NCBI GenBank assembly: GCA_963777775.1
Contig: CAVZRL010000009.1
Span: 806,001-870,000 of the forward strand
Origin: WHSW01 sp963777775
GTDB taxonomy: Bacteria > Actinomycetota > Thermoleophilia > Solirubrobacterales > 70-9
Direction: 5' to 3'
DNA: 64,000 nucleotides
A program made the position numbers and the translations under genes. Every line of letters begins with the position of its first letter. Position 1 is the first letter of the stretch. Under the pieces are notes generated by a model. The model was not told the origin of the DNA. It searched no databases and saw nothing but the letters and a program-made list of their open reading frames with translations. Of the stretch, positions 35,183-42,833 are shown one piece after another.

Positions 35183-36091
35183 ATGGGACGGGTGGAAGCC
35201 GCGCTCGCCCAGGTCCATCCGCGGGTCGCCGAGCTGCACCCGGGACAGCGCTTCGAGGGTCGCTACGCGTGCCTCGCGAAGGAGCGGCTGACGGCGCGGA
35301 ACGGCAGCTCGTACCTCTCACTGCGCCTGCGAGACCGCAGTGGCGTGATCGGCGCTCGGGTGTTCCGCGACCCCGATCGAATCGGGCTGCGCTTCGAGGC
35401 CGGCGACGCGATCGCCGCCCGCGGCAAGGTCGAGCGCTACCGCGGTGAGCTCGTCGCCGAGCTCGAGGACGCTCGCCCGCTCGAGCCCGGCAGCTTCGAC
35501 CCGGCGGAGTTCCTCCCCGCCGCCTACCGATCCGCCGACGAGCTGACCGGCTTCGCCGAGCACCTGGTCCGCGAGATCCACGACCCGGGCCTGCGTGGCG
35601 TCGCCGAGACGGTGGTCCTCTCGGGTCCGGTGGCGGCCGAGTTCGGGCGCGCGCCCGCTACCCGCGCCGGCCATCACGCCTACCTCGGCGGACTGCTCGA
35701 GCACACGGTCGCCGTCGGCACCCTGGTCGGCGAGGTCTGCCAGCTTCACCCCCGGCTCGACTCGGACCTGCTGATGACCGCCGCGCTGGTCCACGACGCA
35801 GGCCGCGCGCGTGAGTTCACCTACGGGGCCGACTTCGGGCTCAGCGCCGAGGGGCGGCTGCTCGGCCACCTCGCGATCGGCGCCGAGATCGTCGGCGCCG
35901 CCGCGTCCTCGCTGCCGGACGAGCGCCGGCTCGCGTTGCTCAACTGCGTGCTCTCCCACCATGGGCCCGATGCCGGTCCTGGGCGCCAGGCGGCCGCGCG
36001 TGGCTTCGCCGGACCCGAAGCGCTCGCCCTCTACCGGATCAACGCCCTCGACGCCTCGGTCAAGGGCGCGCTCGAGCACGGGCGTTTCTAG
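35183..36091 (+). CDS. Second HD-domain/OB-fold protein (YhaM-like)
   Basis: 302 residues. OB fold (about 15-95, with SLRLRDRSGVIGARVF) then HD domain (about 130-300) with GGLLEHTV, LVHDAGRAREF and LSHHGPDAG. The order is as in the protein at 3898-4926, but shorter, and the HD signature reads HDAGR instead of HDIGK. Probably a paralogous nuclease; substrate unknown. ATG 35183 overlaps a CAAGAT hexamer that is 7 nt before GTG 35192, so the true start may be 35192. The stop forms a CTAG shared with the convergent gene. Confidence 0.82.
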   Translation: MGRVEAALAQVHPRVAELHPGQRFEGRYACLAKERLTARNGSSYLSLRLRDRSGVIGARVFRDPDRIGLRFEAGDAIAARGKVERYRGELVAELEDARPLEPGSFDPAEFLPAAYRSADELTGFAEHLVREIHDPGLRGVAETVVLSGPVAAEFGRAPATRAGHHAYLGGLLEHTVAVGTLVGEVCQLHPRLDSDLLMTAALVHDAGRAREFTYGADFGLSAEGRLLGHLAIGAEIVGAAASSLPDERRLALLNCVLSHHGPDAGPGRQAAARGFAGPEALALYRINALDASVKGALEHGRF

Positions 36092-36459
36092 CCCGGAGCG
36101 CGCAGCGCCCGGCGCACCAACTGCGTCGCGACGAACAGAAGCAGGAGCGCGAACCCGACCTCGAGCGCGCGCTCGGAAACCGTGTTCGAGAGCACCACCC
36201 CTGCCGCGACCCCGAGTGGCGAGAGAGCGCCGACGATCAGCCCGTCGCGCACTCGGACGTTGCCGTAGGCGTTCTGGCGCCAGGCGCCGACGATCGCGAC
36301 CGGCACGATCGCGACCAGGGAGGTCGCCTCGGCGCGCAGTTGCGGCTCGTCGAGGAAGATCGCCAGCGCCGGCACAAACAGGATCCCGCCGCCGACGCCG
36401 AGCAGCCCCCCGACGGCGCCGCCGGCGAAGCCGAGCAGGGCGGCGGCGACGTACTCCAT
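36088..36459 (-). CDS. Half-size TauE/SafE permease, second half
   Basis: 123 residues, about half the 250-residue TauE/SafE exporter. It carries the family repeat GFAGGAVGGLLGVGGGILFVPAL split over its first helices, and about four hydrophobic segments. ATG 36459 shares its A with the stop of the other half gene (TGATG), so both halves should be made together and probably assemble into one permease for a sulfur-containing or organic anion. The stop lies in a CTAG shared with the HD/OB gene. Confidence 0.82.
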   Translation of the reverse strand: MEYVAAALLGFAGGAVGGLLGVGGGILFVPALAIFLDEPQLRAEATSLVAIVPVAIVGAWRQNAYGNVRVRDGLIVGALSPLGVAAGVVLSNTVSERALEVGFALLLLFVATQLVRRALRAPG

Positions 36460-36821
36460 CAGGCGATCAGGAACTGGATCGCGACCACGGCCAGCAGGGC
36501 GGCGAAGAGGAGCGAGATCGAGCGCTCGGGCACGCGCTGCTGGATCGCAGCTCCGGCCACCACCCCGCCAACTGCGGGGACCCCGACCAGCAGGCCCTCG
36601 AGCAGGTCGACGTTCCCGTACAGCGCCTGTCCGAGCGCGGCGAAGGCGCCGATCACGGCGATCGCCAGCATGCTGGTCCCGGTTGCCGCCCGCTCGCCGT
36701 AGGCGAACAGGAAGATCAGCAGTGGAACGATGACCGTTCCGCCGCCGACCCCGAACAGGCCGCTGAAGGCGCCTGCGGCCGTCGCCGTCACGGCCAGCTT
36801 CAGGAACCGATCGGCGGCCAT
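36459..36821 (-). CDS. Half-size TauE/SafE permease, first half
   Basis: 120 residues with the TauE repeat GAFSGLFGVGGGTVIVPLL and about four hydrophobic segments. The longer open frame to 37079 is antisense to otsB and rejected. ATG 36821 lies 7 nt after TAGTAT (36834-36829), so it is predicted leaderless. Together with the 36088-36459 gene it makes one normal-sized TauE in two chains of similar but not identical sequence. Confidence 0.82.
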   Translation of the reverse strand: MAADRFLKLAVTATAAGAFSGLFGVGGGTVIVPLLIFLFAYGERAATGTSMLAIAVIGAFAALGQALYGNVDLLEGLLVGVPAVGGVVAGAAIQQRVPERSISLLFAALLAVVAIQFLIA

Positions 36822-36828
36822 CGCGGCG

Positions 36829-36838
36829 ATACTAGAGC
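36829..36838. promoter_or_regulatory. Shared divergent -10 element (TauE halves / otsB)
   Basis: ATACTAGAGC: the minus-strand -10 TAGTAT is 7 nt from the TauE ATG. On the plus strand TAGAGC (5 nt from ATG 36844) or the overlapping GATACT (36828-36833, 10 nt away) would serve otsB; this is the weakest plus-strand side of the four shared sites. Confidence 0.45.
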
Positions 36839-36843
36839 CGCCG

Positions 36844-37632
36844 ATGGGCGCCGCGGAAGCCATCCTCGAGCCGCTTCGCGCGGAACCCGACCGGGCCGCG
36901 ATCCTCTGCGACATCGACGGGACCCTCGCCCCGATCGTCGCCGATCCGGAGGCGGCGACCGTCCCCTCCGCCGCCAGGGAGCTGCTGCGCGAGCTGGCCC
37001 GCCGCTTTCGCCTGGTCGCCTGCGTGACCGGCCGGCGGGCGAGCTTCGCGCGCAGGATGGTCGGGGTCTCCGAGCTCACCTACGCCGGCAACCACGGGCT
37101 CGAGCTGCTCGCGCCGGGCGACTCCGAGCCGCGCCTCGATCCGGCGCTCGGGCGCCGCGGCGCCGCGGCAGCCGCCTTCGCCGCGCGCCTGGACTGGCCT
37201 CGGCTCGAGGCGGTCGGCCTCCAGCTCGAGGACAAGGGGCCGATCCAGGCGATCCACTGGCGTCGTGCGACCGATCCTGACACCGCCGACCAGCGCGCCG
37301 AGGCGATTGCCACGCTCGCTCGAGAACAGGGCCTGATCCCGCACCGGGGCCGGATGGTGCTCGAGCTGCGGCCGGTCGCCGAAGTGCACAAGGGCGTCGC
37401 TACGCGGAGGCTGATCGAGGGCGCGGGCGCGACCCGGGCGCTGTTCGGAGGTGACGACGCGACCGATCGCGACGCCTTCGCCGCCCTGCGGGAGCTGAAG
37501 CGCGCGGGGACGCTCGAGGCGTCGGTGTGCGTGGCCGTCGCCTCGGCCGATGGACCGGCCGAGCTTCAGCGCGAGGCAGACCTGGTCGTCGCGGGACCCG
37601 ACGGGTTCCTCGAGCTGCTGCGAGGCCTGTGA
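36844..37632 (+). CDS. otsB: Trehalose-phosphatase
   Basis: 262-residue HAD phosphatase that dephosphorylates trehalose-6-phosphate. Motif I LCDIDGTLAPI, motif II CVTGR, the NHGLE substrate segment, and motif IV GDDATDRDAF are all present; HKG in AEVHKGVATR is typical. No OtsA synthase is in this window. ATG 36844 begins right after the divergent promoter. The stop overlaps the next ATG (TGATG). Confidence 0.9.
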   Translation: MGAAEAILEPLRAEPDRAAILCDIDGTLAPIVADPEAATVPSAARELLRELARRFRLVACVTGRRASFARRMVGVSELTYAGNHGLELLAPGDSEPRLDPALGRRGAAAAAFAARLDWPRLEAVGLQLEDKGPIQAIHWRRATDPDTADQRAEAIATLAREQGLIPHRGRMVLELRPVAEVHKGVATRRLIEGAGATRALFGGDDATDRDAFAALRELKRAGTLEASVCVAVASADGPAELQREADLVVAGPDGFLELLRGL

Positions 37633-39452
37633 TGACCTTCTGCGACCTGTTGCGGGCCACGGTGCTGCTGGTCGCGGGTGTCGCCACCGCCCTGGGGGCG
37701 GTCAGCGTTCTGGTCGCCAACCGCGAGTCCGACGACTTCGCGCTCGCGATCGCCGCCGGCTGGTGGGTCGTCGCAGCGGCGATCGGGCTCTGGCTCGGCC
37801 GCGCCGAGAGGGTCGGCGAGGCGACCGCGCGGGTGCTCGCCGGGGCGCGCACCGCAACCAGCCTGCCGGCTGAGAGCCCGGGTCGGATCGCGTTCGGGCG
37901 GCTGTGGCCGATCGGGCTCTTCGCGCTCGTCGTCGGCGGCGCCGGCTGGGTCTGGCCGCAGGTGGCGGCGATCGGAGCCGGCTACGCGATCCTGATCGCC
38001 CTCGCCTGGCGGGGACGGGAGGCGGCGGTGGCGGCGATCGAGGACCGCGACGGGGTCCGCTTCTACGTCGAGCCGTCCTCGGCCTTCGAGCCGCTGCGGC
38101 TGATCCGCACCCCCGGCCTTTACCGTGACCGCGCCCCGTCGGCGAATCCGCCGCCCCCACCGCCGGCCCGCAGCGCCTAGCTGCGCGCCCGCCGGCGCGA
38201 CCCGGCCGAGCGCCGGCTCGGCGAGTCGTGCGAGGGTCGCCGGTCGCCCGCGACGACGGGAGAACGCGTACCAGCCGCCGGCCGCCGCCGCGAGTGCCGC
38301 GACCGCGGCAAGCACGAGCCCGGCCCGCGGGCCCGCGAGCTCGGCCAACCCGCCGACGATCGGCCCGCCGATCGGCGTCGAGCCGATGAAGACGACCGAG
38401 TAGATCGCCATCACCCGGCCGCGCATCGCGGCCGAGGCGCCGAGCTGCAGGGTCGAGTTGACACCGGCGGCAAAGCTGACGCTGACTGCTCCAAGCGGGA
38501 CCAAAGCCGCGAGCGCCACCGGCAGCGACGGCGCCGCGGCTGCGAGCAGCGCGCAGGCGCCGAACGCGGCGCAGGCCGAGACGAGCTGGCGCTCGCTGAC
38601 CCGTCCGCGGGCGCCGGTGGCGAGCGCGCCGAGGATCGACCCGGCCGCCATCGCCATCGCCAATGCGGTGTAGGCGAGCGCGCCGCCCTCGAAGGTAAAG
38701 CGGCCAAGCAGAGGCAGCAGGACCTGGAAGTTGAACGCCAGCGTCCCGACCACGGTCATCATCGCGAGCGGGATCAGCAGGCTCGGCTCGCCGCGCAGAT
38801 AGCGGATCGCCGCACCGACGCCGCCCGTTTCGCGATCGGGCGCCGGCGTCGGGGCGAGCAGCCGCGGGTCCATCGCCCGCAGGGCGACGATCATCGCGGC
38901 GAAGGTCGCCGCGTTGACCAGAAAGCACGGAGCGATCCCGACCGTGGCGATCAGCAGCCCGGCCCCCGCCGGCCCGAGGATCCGCGCCGCGTGGATCAGG
39001 ACGCTGTTCAGGCCGACCGCGTTCACCACCCGGTCCGAGCCGACCATCTCGATCACGAACGCCTGCCGGGTCGGGTGGTCGACCGCGGTCACCAGGCCGC
39101 GGGCGAGGACGAGCCCGAACACCATCCAGGGCACGACCGCGCCGGTCGCCGTCAGCGCCCAGAGGCCCAGCGCCGGGACGGCCATCGTCGCCTGGGTGGC
39201 GACCAGCAGGCGCCGCTTCGGCCAGCGATCGGCCAGCACCCCGCCCCAGGCGCCGACCAGCAACATGGGCAGGAACTGAAGCGCCGAGGTCACCCCGACG
39301 GCGATCCCGCTGCCGGTGAGCTCGAGGATCAGCCACATCTCGGCCACCGTCTGCATCCAGTTCCCGCTCAGCGAGACGATCTGACCGGCGAAGTAGCGCC
39401 GGTAGTTGGGGATCTGGAGGGCGGAGAAGGAGCGGCGCAGCGCCGCGCTCAC
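37566..39452 (-). CDS. MFS transporter (enterobactin-exporter-like), with doubtful readthrough 3' part
   Basis: The first roughly 400 codons encode a 12-helix major facilitator: the N-terminal FSALQIPNYRRYFAGQIVSL, GGVLADRWPKRRLL loop, and VMAIYSVVFIGSTPIGGP. After the last helix the frame stays open for another 200 codons antisense to two plausible genes, with no membrane or domain character. In the +1 frame an Arg/Ser-rich tail ends at a TAG at 38179-38177, exactly in the CTAG of the opposing stop. The intact protein probably ended there, near 424 residues, implying a one-base indel near 38247. GTG 39452 overlaps the marR stop (GTGA). Confidence 0.72.
   Translation of the reverse strand: MSAALRRSFSALQIPNYRRYFAGQIVSLSGNWMQTVAEMWLILELTGSGIAVGVTSALQFLPMLLVGAWGGVLADRWPKRRLLVATQATMAVPALGLWALTATGAVVPWMVFGLVLARGLVTAVDHPTRQAFVIEMVGSDRVVNAVGLNSVLIHAARILGPAGAGLLIATVGIAPCFLVNAATFAAMIVALRAMDPRLLAPTPAPDRETGGVGAAIRYLRGEPSLLIPLAMMTVVGTLAFNFQVLLPLLGRFTFEGGALAYTALAMAMAAGSILGALATGARGRVSERQLVSACAAFGACALLAAAAPSLPVALAALVPLGAVSVSFAAGVNSTLQLGASAAMRGRVMAIYSVVFIGSTPIGGPIVGGLAELAGPRAGLVLAAVAALAAAAGGWYAFSRRRGRPATLARLAEPALGRVAPAGAQLGAAGRRWGRRIRRRGAVTVKAGGADQPQRLEGRGRLDVEADPVAVLDRRHRRLPSPPGEGDQDRVAGSDRRHLRPDPAGAADDEREEPDRPQPPERDPTRALSRQAGCGARPGEHPRGRLADPLGAAEPEPDRRCDDPPAGGDREREVVGLAVGDQNADRPQGGGDTRDQQHRGPQQVAEGHHRPRSSSRNPSGPATTRSASR
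37632..38180 (+). CDS. Predicted membrane protein of unknown function
   Basis: 182 residues, not recognised. Four hydrophobic segments (about 8-28, 38-55, 90-110, 113-128) are followed by a soluble tail with DGVRFYVEPSSAFEPLRLIR and a Pro-rich end. ATG 37632 overlaps the otsB stop (TGATG), indicating an operon and supporting it as real although the MFS frame on the other strand covers it. The stop TAG lies in a CTAG at 38177-38180. Confidence 0.7.
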   Translation: MTFCDLLRATVLLVAGVATALGAVSVLVANRESDDFALAIAAGWWVVAAAIGLWLGRAERVGEATARVLAGARTATSLPAESPGRIAFGRLWPIGLFALVVGGAGWVWPQVAAIGAGYAILIALAWRGREAAVAAIEDRDGVRFYVEPSSAFEPLRLIRTPGLYRDRAPSANPPPPPPARSA

Positions 39453-39910
39453 GGCAAGGCTTCCTCGTCGAGCAGCCGCTCGAGGATCTCCGCCGCCCGC
39501 TCCAGCGTCGCCAGCTCGTCGGGATCGAGCCGGGCGAGCCGGCGTGCGAGGTAGGCCGTCTTGCGGGTGCGCAGACGACGCAGGAGGTCGCGCCCGCCGC
39601 CCGTCGTGGCGACGAGGAAGGCCCGACCGTCGGAGGGATCCGCGGTCCGGTTGACGAGCCCGAGCTGCTCGAGCTTGGCGACGATCCGGGTCGCGGTCGG
39701 GCGCTTGACGGATTCGCGGGCCGCGAGCTCGGACGGGGTCAGCGGCCCGTGCAGCTCGACCGTCGCAAGCGCGGCGGCCAGGCTCGGGCTGAGCTCGCCG
39801 CGTCCCTCCGCGGCAAATCCCTGCTGGCGCAGCCGCCGGGCGGTGCGAGTGATCGCCAGCCTCAGGTGAGCGGCGATCTCGGTCGGGGATGCGACAGTAG
39901 TAGTTACCAT
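39449..39910 (-). CDS. MarR family transcriptional regulator
   Basis: 153-residue winged-helix repressor: HGPLTPSELAARESVKRP (helix-turn-helix), TATRIVAKLEQLGLVNRT (recognition helix region) and the wing with DPSDGRAFLVATT. It precedes the MFS exporter with a GTGA overlap, the classic arrangement of a repressor that controls its own operon and senses an exported compound. ATG 39910 lies 8 nt after TAAGCT, and a GCTAATTAGC palindrome sits between -10 and start. Confidence 0.9.
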   Translation of the reverse strand: MVTTTVASPTEIAAHLRLAITRTARRLRQQGFAAEGRGELSPSLAAALATVELHGPLTPSELAARESVKRPTATRIVAKLEQLGLVNRTADPSDGRAFLVATTGGGRDLLRRLRTRKTAYLARRLARLDPDELATLERAAEILERLLDEEALP

Positions 39911-39911
39911 C

Positions 39912-39926
39912 GCTAATTAGCTTAGC
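39912..39926 (-). promoter_or_regulatory. Candidate MarR operator
   Basis: Palindrome GCTAATTAGC (39912-39921) plus a third TTAGC half-site (39922-39926). It overlaps the -10 hexamer TAAGCT (39919-39924) and reaches to within one base of the marR start codon, so bound repressor would block both polymerase and leaderless translation. Confidence 0.5.
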
Positions 39927-39929
39927 AAA

Positions 39930-41666
39930 CTATATCGAGCGACCGCGCAGCTTGAGCAGCTCGCGCCAGCTTCGGGTGTTGGCGACCTGCTTGCGGGTCA
40001 GCCACCCACGCCGAGCCGTGGCGACCCCGTAGACGATGTTGGAGAGCGTGTCGACGCCGTGCGCGTCGGTGTTGACGCAGATCCCCACCTCGGCCTCGGC
40101 GGCGAGCCGAGCGTGGCGCTCGGAGAGGTCGCGGCGGTTGGGGTTGCCGTTGATCTCGAGCAGGGTGCGGTTGGCCGCCGCCGCCTCGGCGACCGCCTCG
40201 ACGTCGATCTCGTAGGGCTCGCGCCTGCCGATCAGGCGCCCGGTCAGGTGACCGATGCAGTCCACGCGCGGGTTCTCGATCGCCGCGACCACCCGTTTGG
40301 TCATCTCCTTTGGCGAGATCCGAAACGAGGTGTGGACGCTCGCGATCACCCAGTCGAGCTCGGCGAGCAGGTCGTCCTCGTAGTCGAGTGAGCCGTCGGT
40401 GCCGATGTTGACCTCCGAGCCGGCCAGGAGCCGGAAGCGGCGTTTCGAGGCGGCGTTGAACGCCGCCACCTCCTCGATTCGTCCCCGAAGGGCATCGGCG
40501 GTGACGTGATTGCCGAACCCGTGGCTCGCCGAGTGGTCGGTGACGGCGAGGTAGGTATAGCCCCGCGCCCGCGCAGCCTCGGCCATCTCCTCGAGCGTGT
40601 TGCGGCCGTCCGAGAGCGTCGTGTGGCAATGCAGGTCGCCGCGGATGTCGGCGAGCTCAACCAGCTCCGGAAGCTCGTCCGCCGCCGCCGCAGCGATCTC
40701 GCCTCCGCCCTCGCGCAGCTCCGGCTCGATGTAGGCGAGCCCGAGGCGCGCGTAGACCTCGCCCTCGGTCCGGTAGCGCGCGACCTCGCCGGACTCCTCG
40801 TCGGTGATTCCGTGCTCGGATACCGAGAGTCCGTCCCGGAGCGCCCGTTCACGCAGCTCGACGTTGTGCTTGGCCGAGCCGGTGAAGTGCTGGAGCAGGT
40901 TCCCGTACGCCTCGGGCTCGACGATCCTCAGGTCCACCGAGAGTCCGTTGTACGTCGTCACCCGGGTTCCCGAAGCTCCGGGGGACCCGGCCTGGGCGAC
41001 CAGCTCGTGCTCGGTCAGGGCGATTGCCAGCTGCTTCGGGTCGCGCGCCGTCGCGATCAGGTCGATGTCCTTGCAGGTCTCGGCTCGCCGCCGCGCCGAG
41101 CCGGCGACGGTAACCGCGTCGCTGTCCGGGTGGGCGCGGAGCGCAGCCGCCAGCTCCTCGGCCACTGGGAGGGCCTGGGAGAGCAGCAGCCGCTCGGCGG
41201 GCCCCTTCTCCCCGAGCGTCGCCAGGGCCGCGATCACGTTCTCCTCGGCCTTCGGGCCGAGTCCCTTGAGGTCGCGGATCCGCTGCTCTTCGGCCGCCGC
41301 GCGAAGGTCGTCGAGCGTCGCGACGCCGAGCTCGTCGTACAGCCGGCGGACCGTCTTCGCCCCGAGGCCGGGAATCCGGGTCACCTCGACCAGGGAGGCC
41401 GGGTACTTCGCCTTCAACTTCGTCGCCGAGGGGATCTCCCCGGTTTCGACCAGGGCGACGATCTTCGTCTGCAGCGTCTCGCCGATCCCCGGCAGCTCGG
41501 TCGCCTTTCCGGCCAGCGCCAGCTCCTCGACCGAAACCGGGCTCTGGCGGATCACCCGGGCCGCCTCCCTGTAGGCGAGCACCCGGTAGCGGATCGCCCC
41601 GTCGAGCTCGTACAGGGTCGCGAGCTCCGCCATCGCATCGGCGATCTCGGCGTTTCGCATCGGCAC
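39930..41666 (-). CDS. polX: DNA polymerase/3'-5' exonuclease PolX
   Basis: 578 residues. N-terminal pol-beta-like part with helix-hairpin-helix segments (LPGIGETLQTKI, IPGLGAKTVRRL, LKGLGPKAEENV) and a nucleotidyltransferase palm with VAGSARRRAETCKDIDLI; C-terminal PHP domain with DLHCHTTLSDG, TDHSASHGFG and CVNTDAHGVD. It fills gaps in base-excision repair in related bacteria. ATG 41660 is the obvious start; GTG 41666 two codons earlier lies 8 nt after TAGAGT and fits the leaderless rule. Confidence 0.93.
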   Translation of the reverse strand: MPMRNAEIADAMAELATLYELDGAIRYRVLAYREAARVIRQSPVSVEELALAGKATELPGIGETLQTKIVALVETGEIPSATKLKAKYPASLVEVTRIPGLGAKTVRRLYDELGVATLDDLRAAAEEQRIRDLKGLGPKAEENVIAALATLGEKGPAERLLLSQALPVAEELAAALRAHPDSDAVTVAGSARRRAETCKDIDLIATARDPKQLAIALTEHELVAQAGSPGASGTRVTTYNGLSVDLRIVEPEAYGNLLQHFTGSAKHNVELRERALRDGLSVSEHGITDEESGEVARYRTEGEVYARLGLAYIEPELREGGGEIAAAAADELPELVELADIRGDLHCHTTLSDGRNTLEEMAEAARARGYTYLAVTDHSASHGFGNHVTADALRGRIEEVAAFNAASKRRFRLLAGSEVNIGTDGSLDYEDDLLAELDWVIASVHTSFRISPKEMTKRVVAAIENPRVDCIGHLTGRLIGRREPYEIDVEAVAEAAAANRTLLEINGNPNRRDLSERHARLAAEAEVGICVNTDAHGVDTLSNIVYGVATARRGWLTRKQVANTRSWRELLKLRGRSI

Positions 41667-41674
41667 GGGCACGC

Positions 41675-41684
41675 ACTCTAGATT
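41675..41684. promoter_or_regulatory. Shared divergent -10 element (polX / glycosyltransferase)
   Basis: ACTCTAGATT: minus-strand TAGAGT (41680-41675) and plus-strand TAGATT (41679-41684) overlap by TA. The polX GTG is 8 nt away and the glycosyltransferase GTG 7 nt away. This is the clearest of the four shared elements. Confidence 0.6.
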
Positions 41685-41691
41685 GGCGCCT

Positions 41692-42432
41692 GTGTCCGCC
41701 CCCGCCGGCGTCTGGCTGGTGCTCCCCACCTACGACGAGGCCGAGAACCTCGAGGCGATCGTGAGCGCGATCCGCGACCAGCTGCCCGCCGGGCGACGGT
41801 TGCTGATCGTCGACGACAACTCGCCCGACGGCACCGGCCGGCTCGCCGACCGGCTCGCCGCCGCCCATGACGACGTCGAGGTGGTCCACCGGCCGTCGAA
41901 GGAGGGGCTCGGCCCCGCGTATGTGGACGGGTTTCGCCGCGCGCTCGCGGGCGGCGCCGAGCTGATCGTGCAGATGGATGCCGACTTCTCGCACAACCCG
42001 GTCGACCTCCCGCGCCTGATCGAGGCCGCCGCCGGCGCCGACCTGGTGCTCGGCTCGCGCTACGTCGACGGCGGAGGGGTCGCCGACTGGGGGCCGATCC
42101 GGCGTCTGGTCAGTCGCGGTGGCTCGATCTACGCGCGCCGGCTGCTCGGGATCGAGGTCCACGACCTCACCGGCGGCTTCAAGGTCTTCCGCCGCGCCAC
42201 GCTCGAGGCGATCGAGCTCGAGACGCTCGCCTCGCAGGGGTACTCGTTCCAGGTCGAGACCACCTACCGCGCGATCCGGGCCGGGTTGCGAGTGGTCGAG
42301 GTCCCGATCGTCTTCGCCGACCGCCGGGTCGGCGAGTCGAAGATGAGCGGCGCGATCGTCGCCGAGGCCGCGATCCGGGTGCCGCTGCTGCGGCTCTCAG
42401 GTGGCGGCCGCGACCGGAGCTATACTTTTTGA
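41692..42432 (+). CDS. Polyprenol monophosphomannose synthase-like glycosyltransferase (GT2)
   Basis: 246 residues. GT-A fold of the DPM1/Ppm1 group: VLPTYDEAENL, LIVDDNSPDGTGRLAD, the metal-binding QMDADFSHNP and GSRYVDGGGVADW. It transfers mannose (or glucose) from GDP-sugar to polyprenyl phosphate at the membrane face; the usual second membrane domain is absent. A TTG three codons upstream opens the frame, but GTG 41692 is 7 nt after TAGATT. The stop region contains the trxA -10. Confidence 0.88.
   Translation: MSAPAGVWLVLPTYDEAENLEAIVSAIRDQLPAGRRLLIVDDNSPDGTGRLADRLAAAHDDVEVVHRPSKEGLGPAYVDGFRRALAGGAELIVQMDADFSHNPVDLPRLIEAAAGADLVLGSRYVDGGGVADWGPIRRLVSRGGSIYARRLLGIEVHDLTGGFKVFRRATLEAIELETLASQGYSFQVETTYRAIRAGLRVVEVPIVFADRRVGESKMSGAIVAEAAIRVPLLRLSGGGRDRSYTF
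42421..42426 (+). promoter_or_regulatory. -10 element of trxA
   Basis: TATACT, one mismatch from consensus, sits at the very end of the glycosyltransferase gene and is followed by an AT-rich TTTTTG. The transcript would begin near 42433 and carry a leader of about 65 nt with a Shine-Dalgarno. Confidence 0.55.
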
Positions 42433-42497
42433 AGCAGGACGGTCGGCGGCCCGCCGACGCGACACCCAAGGCACCCGCAGCGGGTTAGGAGACCCAA

Positions 42498-42833
42498 GTG
42501 ACAGGCAAGCTCCCTGACGTTACCGACGCCGACTTCCAGACCGACGTGCTCGAGTCCGAGACCCCGGTCCTGGTTGACTTCTGGGCTCCGTGGTGCGGCC
42601 CGTGCCGGGTCGTGCATCCGATCCTCGAGGAGATCCAGGCCGAGCGCGAGAGCGAGCTTCGGATCGTCAGCCTGAACGTGGACGAGAACCAGCAGACGGC
42701 CGCGCGCTACGAGGTGCTCTCGATTCCGACCCTGATCCTGTTCCGCGACGGGGCCGAGGCCAAGCGGATCGTAGGGGCGCTGCCCAAGCGCCGGCTCGAG
42801 GCCGAGCTGGAGCCTGCGCTGACGCTCTCCTAG
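42498..42833 (+). CDS. trxA: Thioredoxin
   Basis: 111-residue disulfide reductase with the active site WAPWCGPCR, the buried Asp in VLVDFWAPW and the cis-Pro segment SIPTLILFRDG. GTG 42498 has the Shine-Dalgarno AGGAG seven bases upstream, so it is a leadered gene. The stop TAG is part of a CTAG that also carries the ileS stop on the other strand. Confidence 0.95.
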   Translation: MTGKLPDVTDADFQTDVLESETPVLVDFWAPWCGPCRVVHPILEEIQAERESELRIVSLNVDENQQTAARYEVLSIPTLILFRDGAEAKRIVGALPKRRLEAELEPALTLS

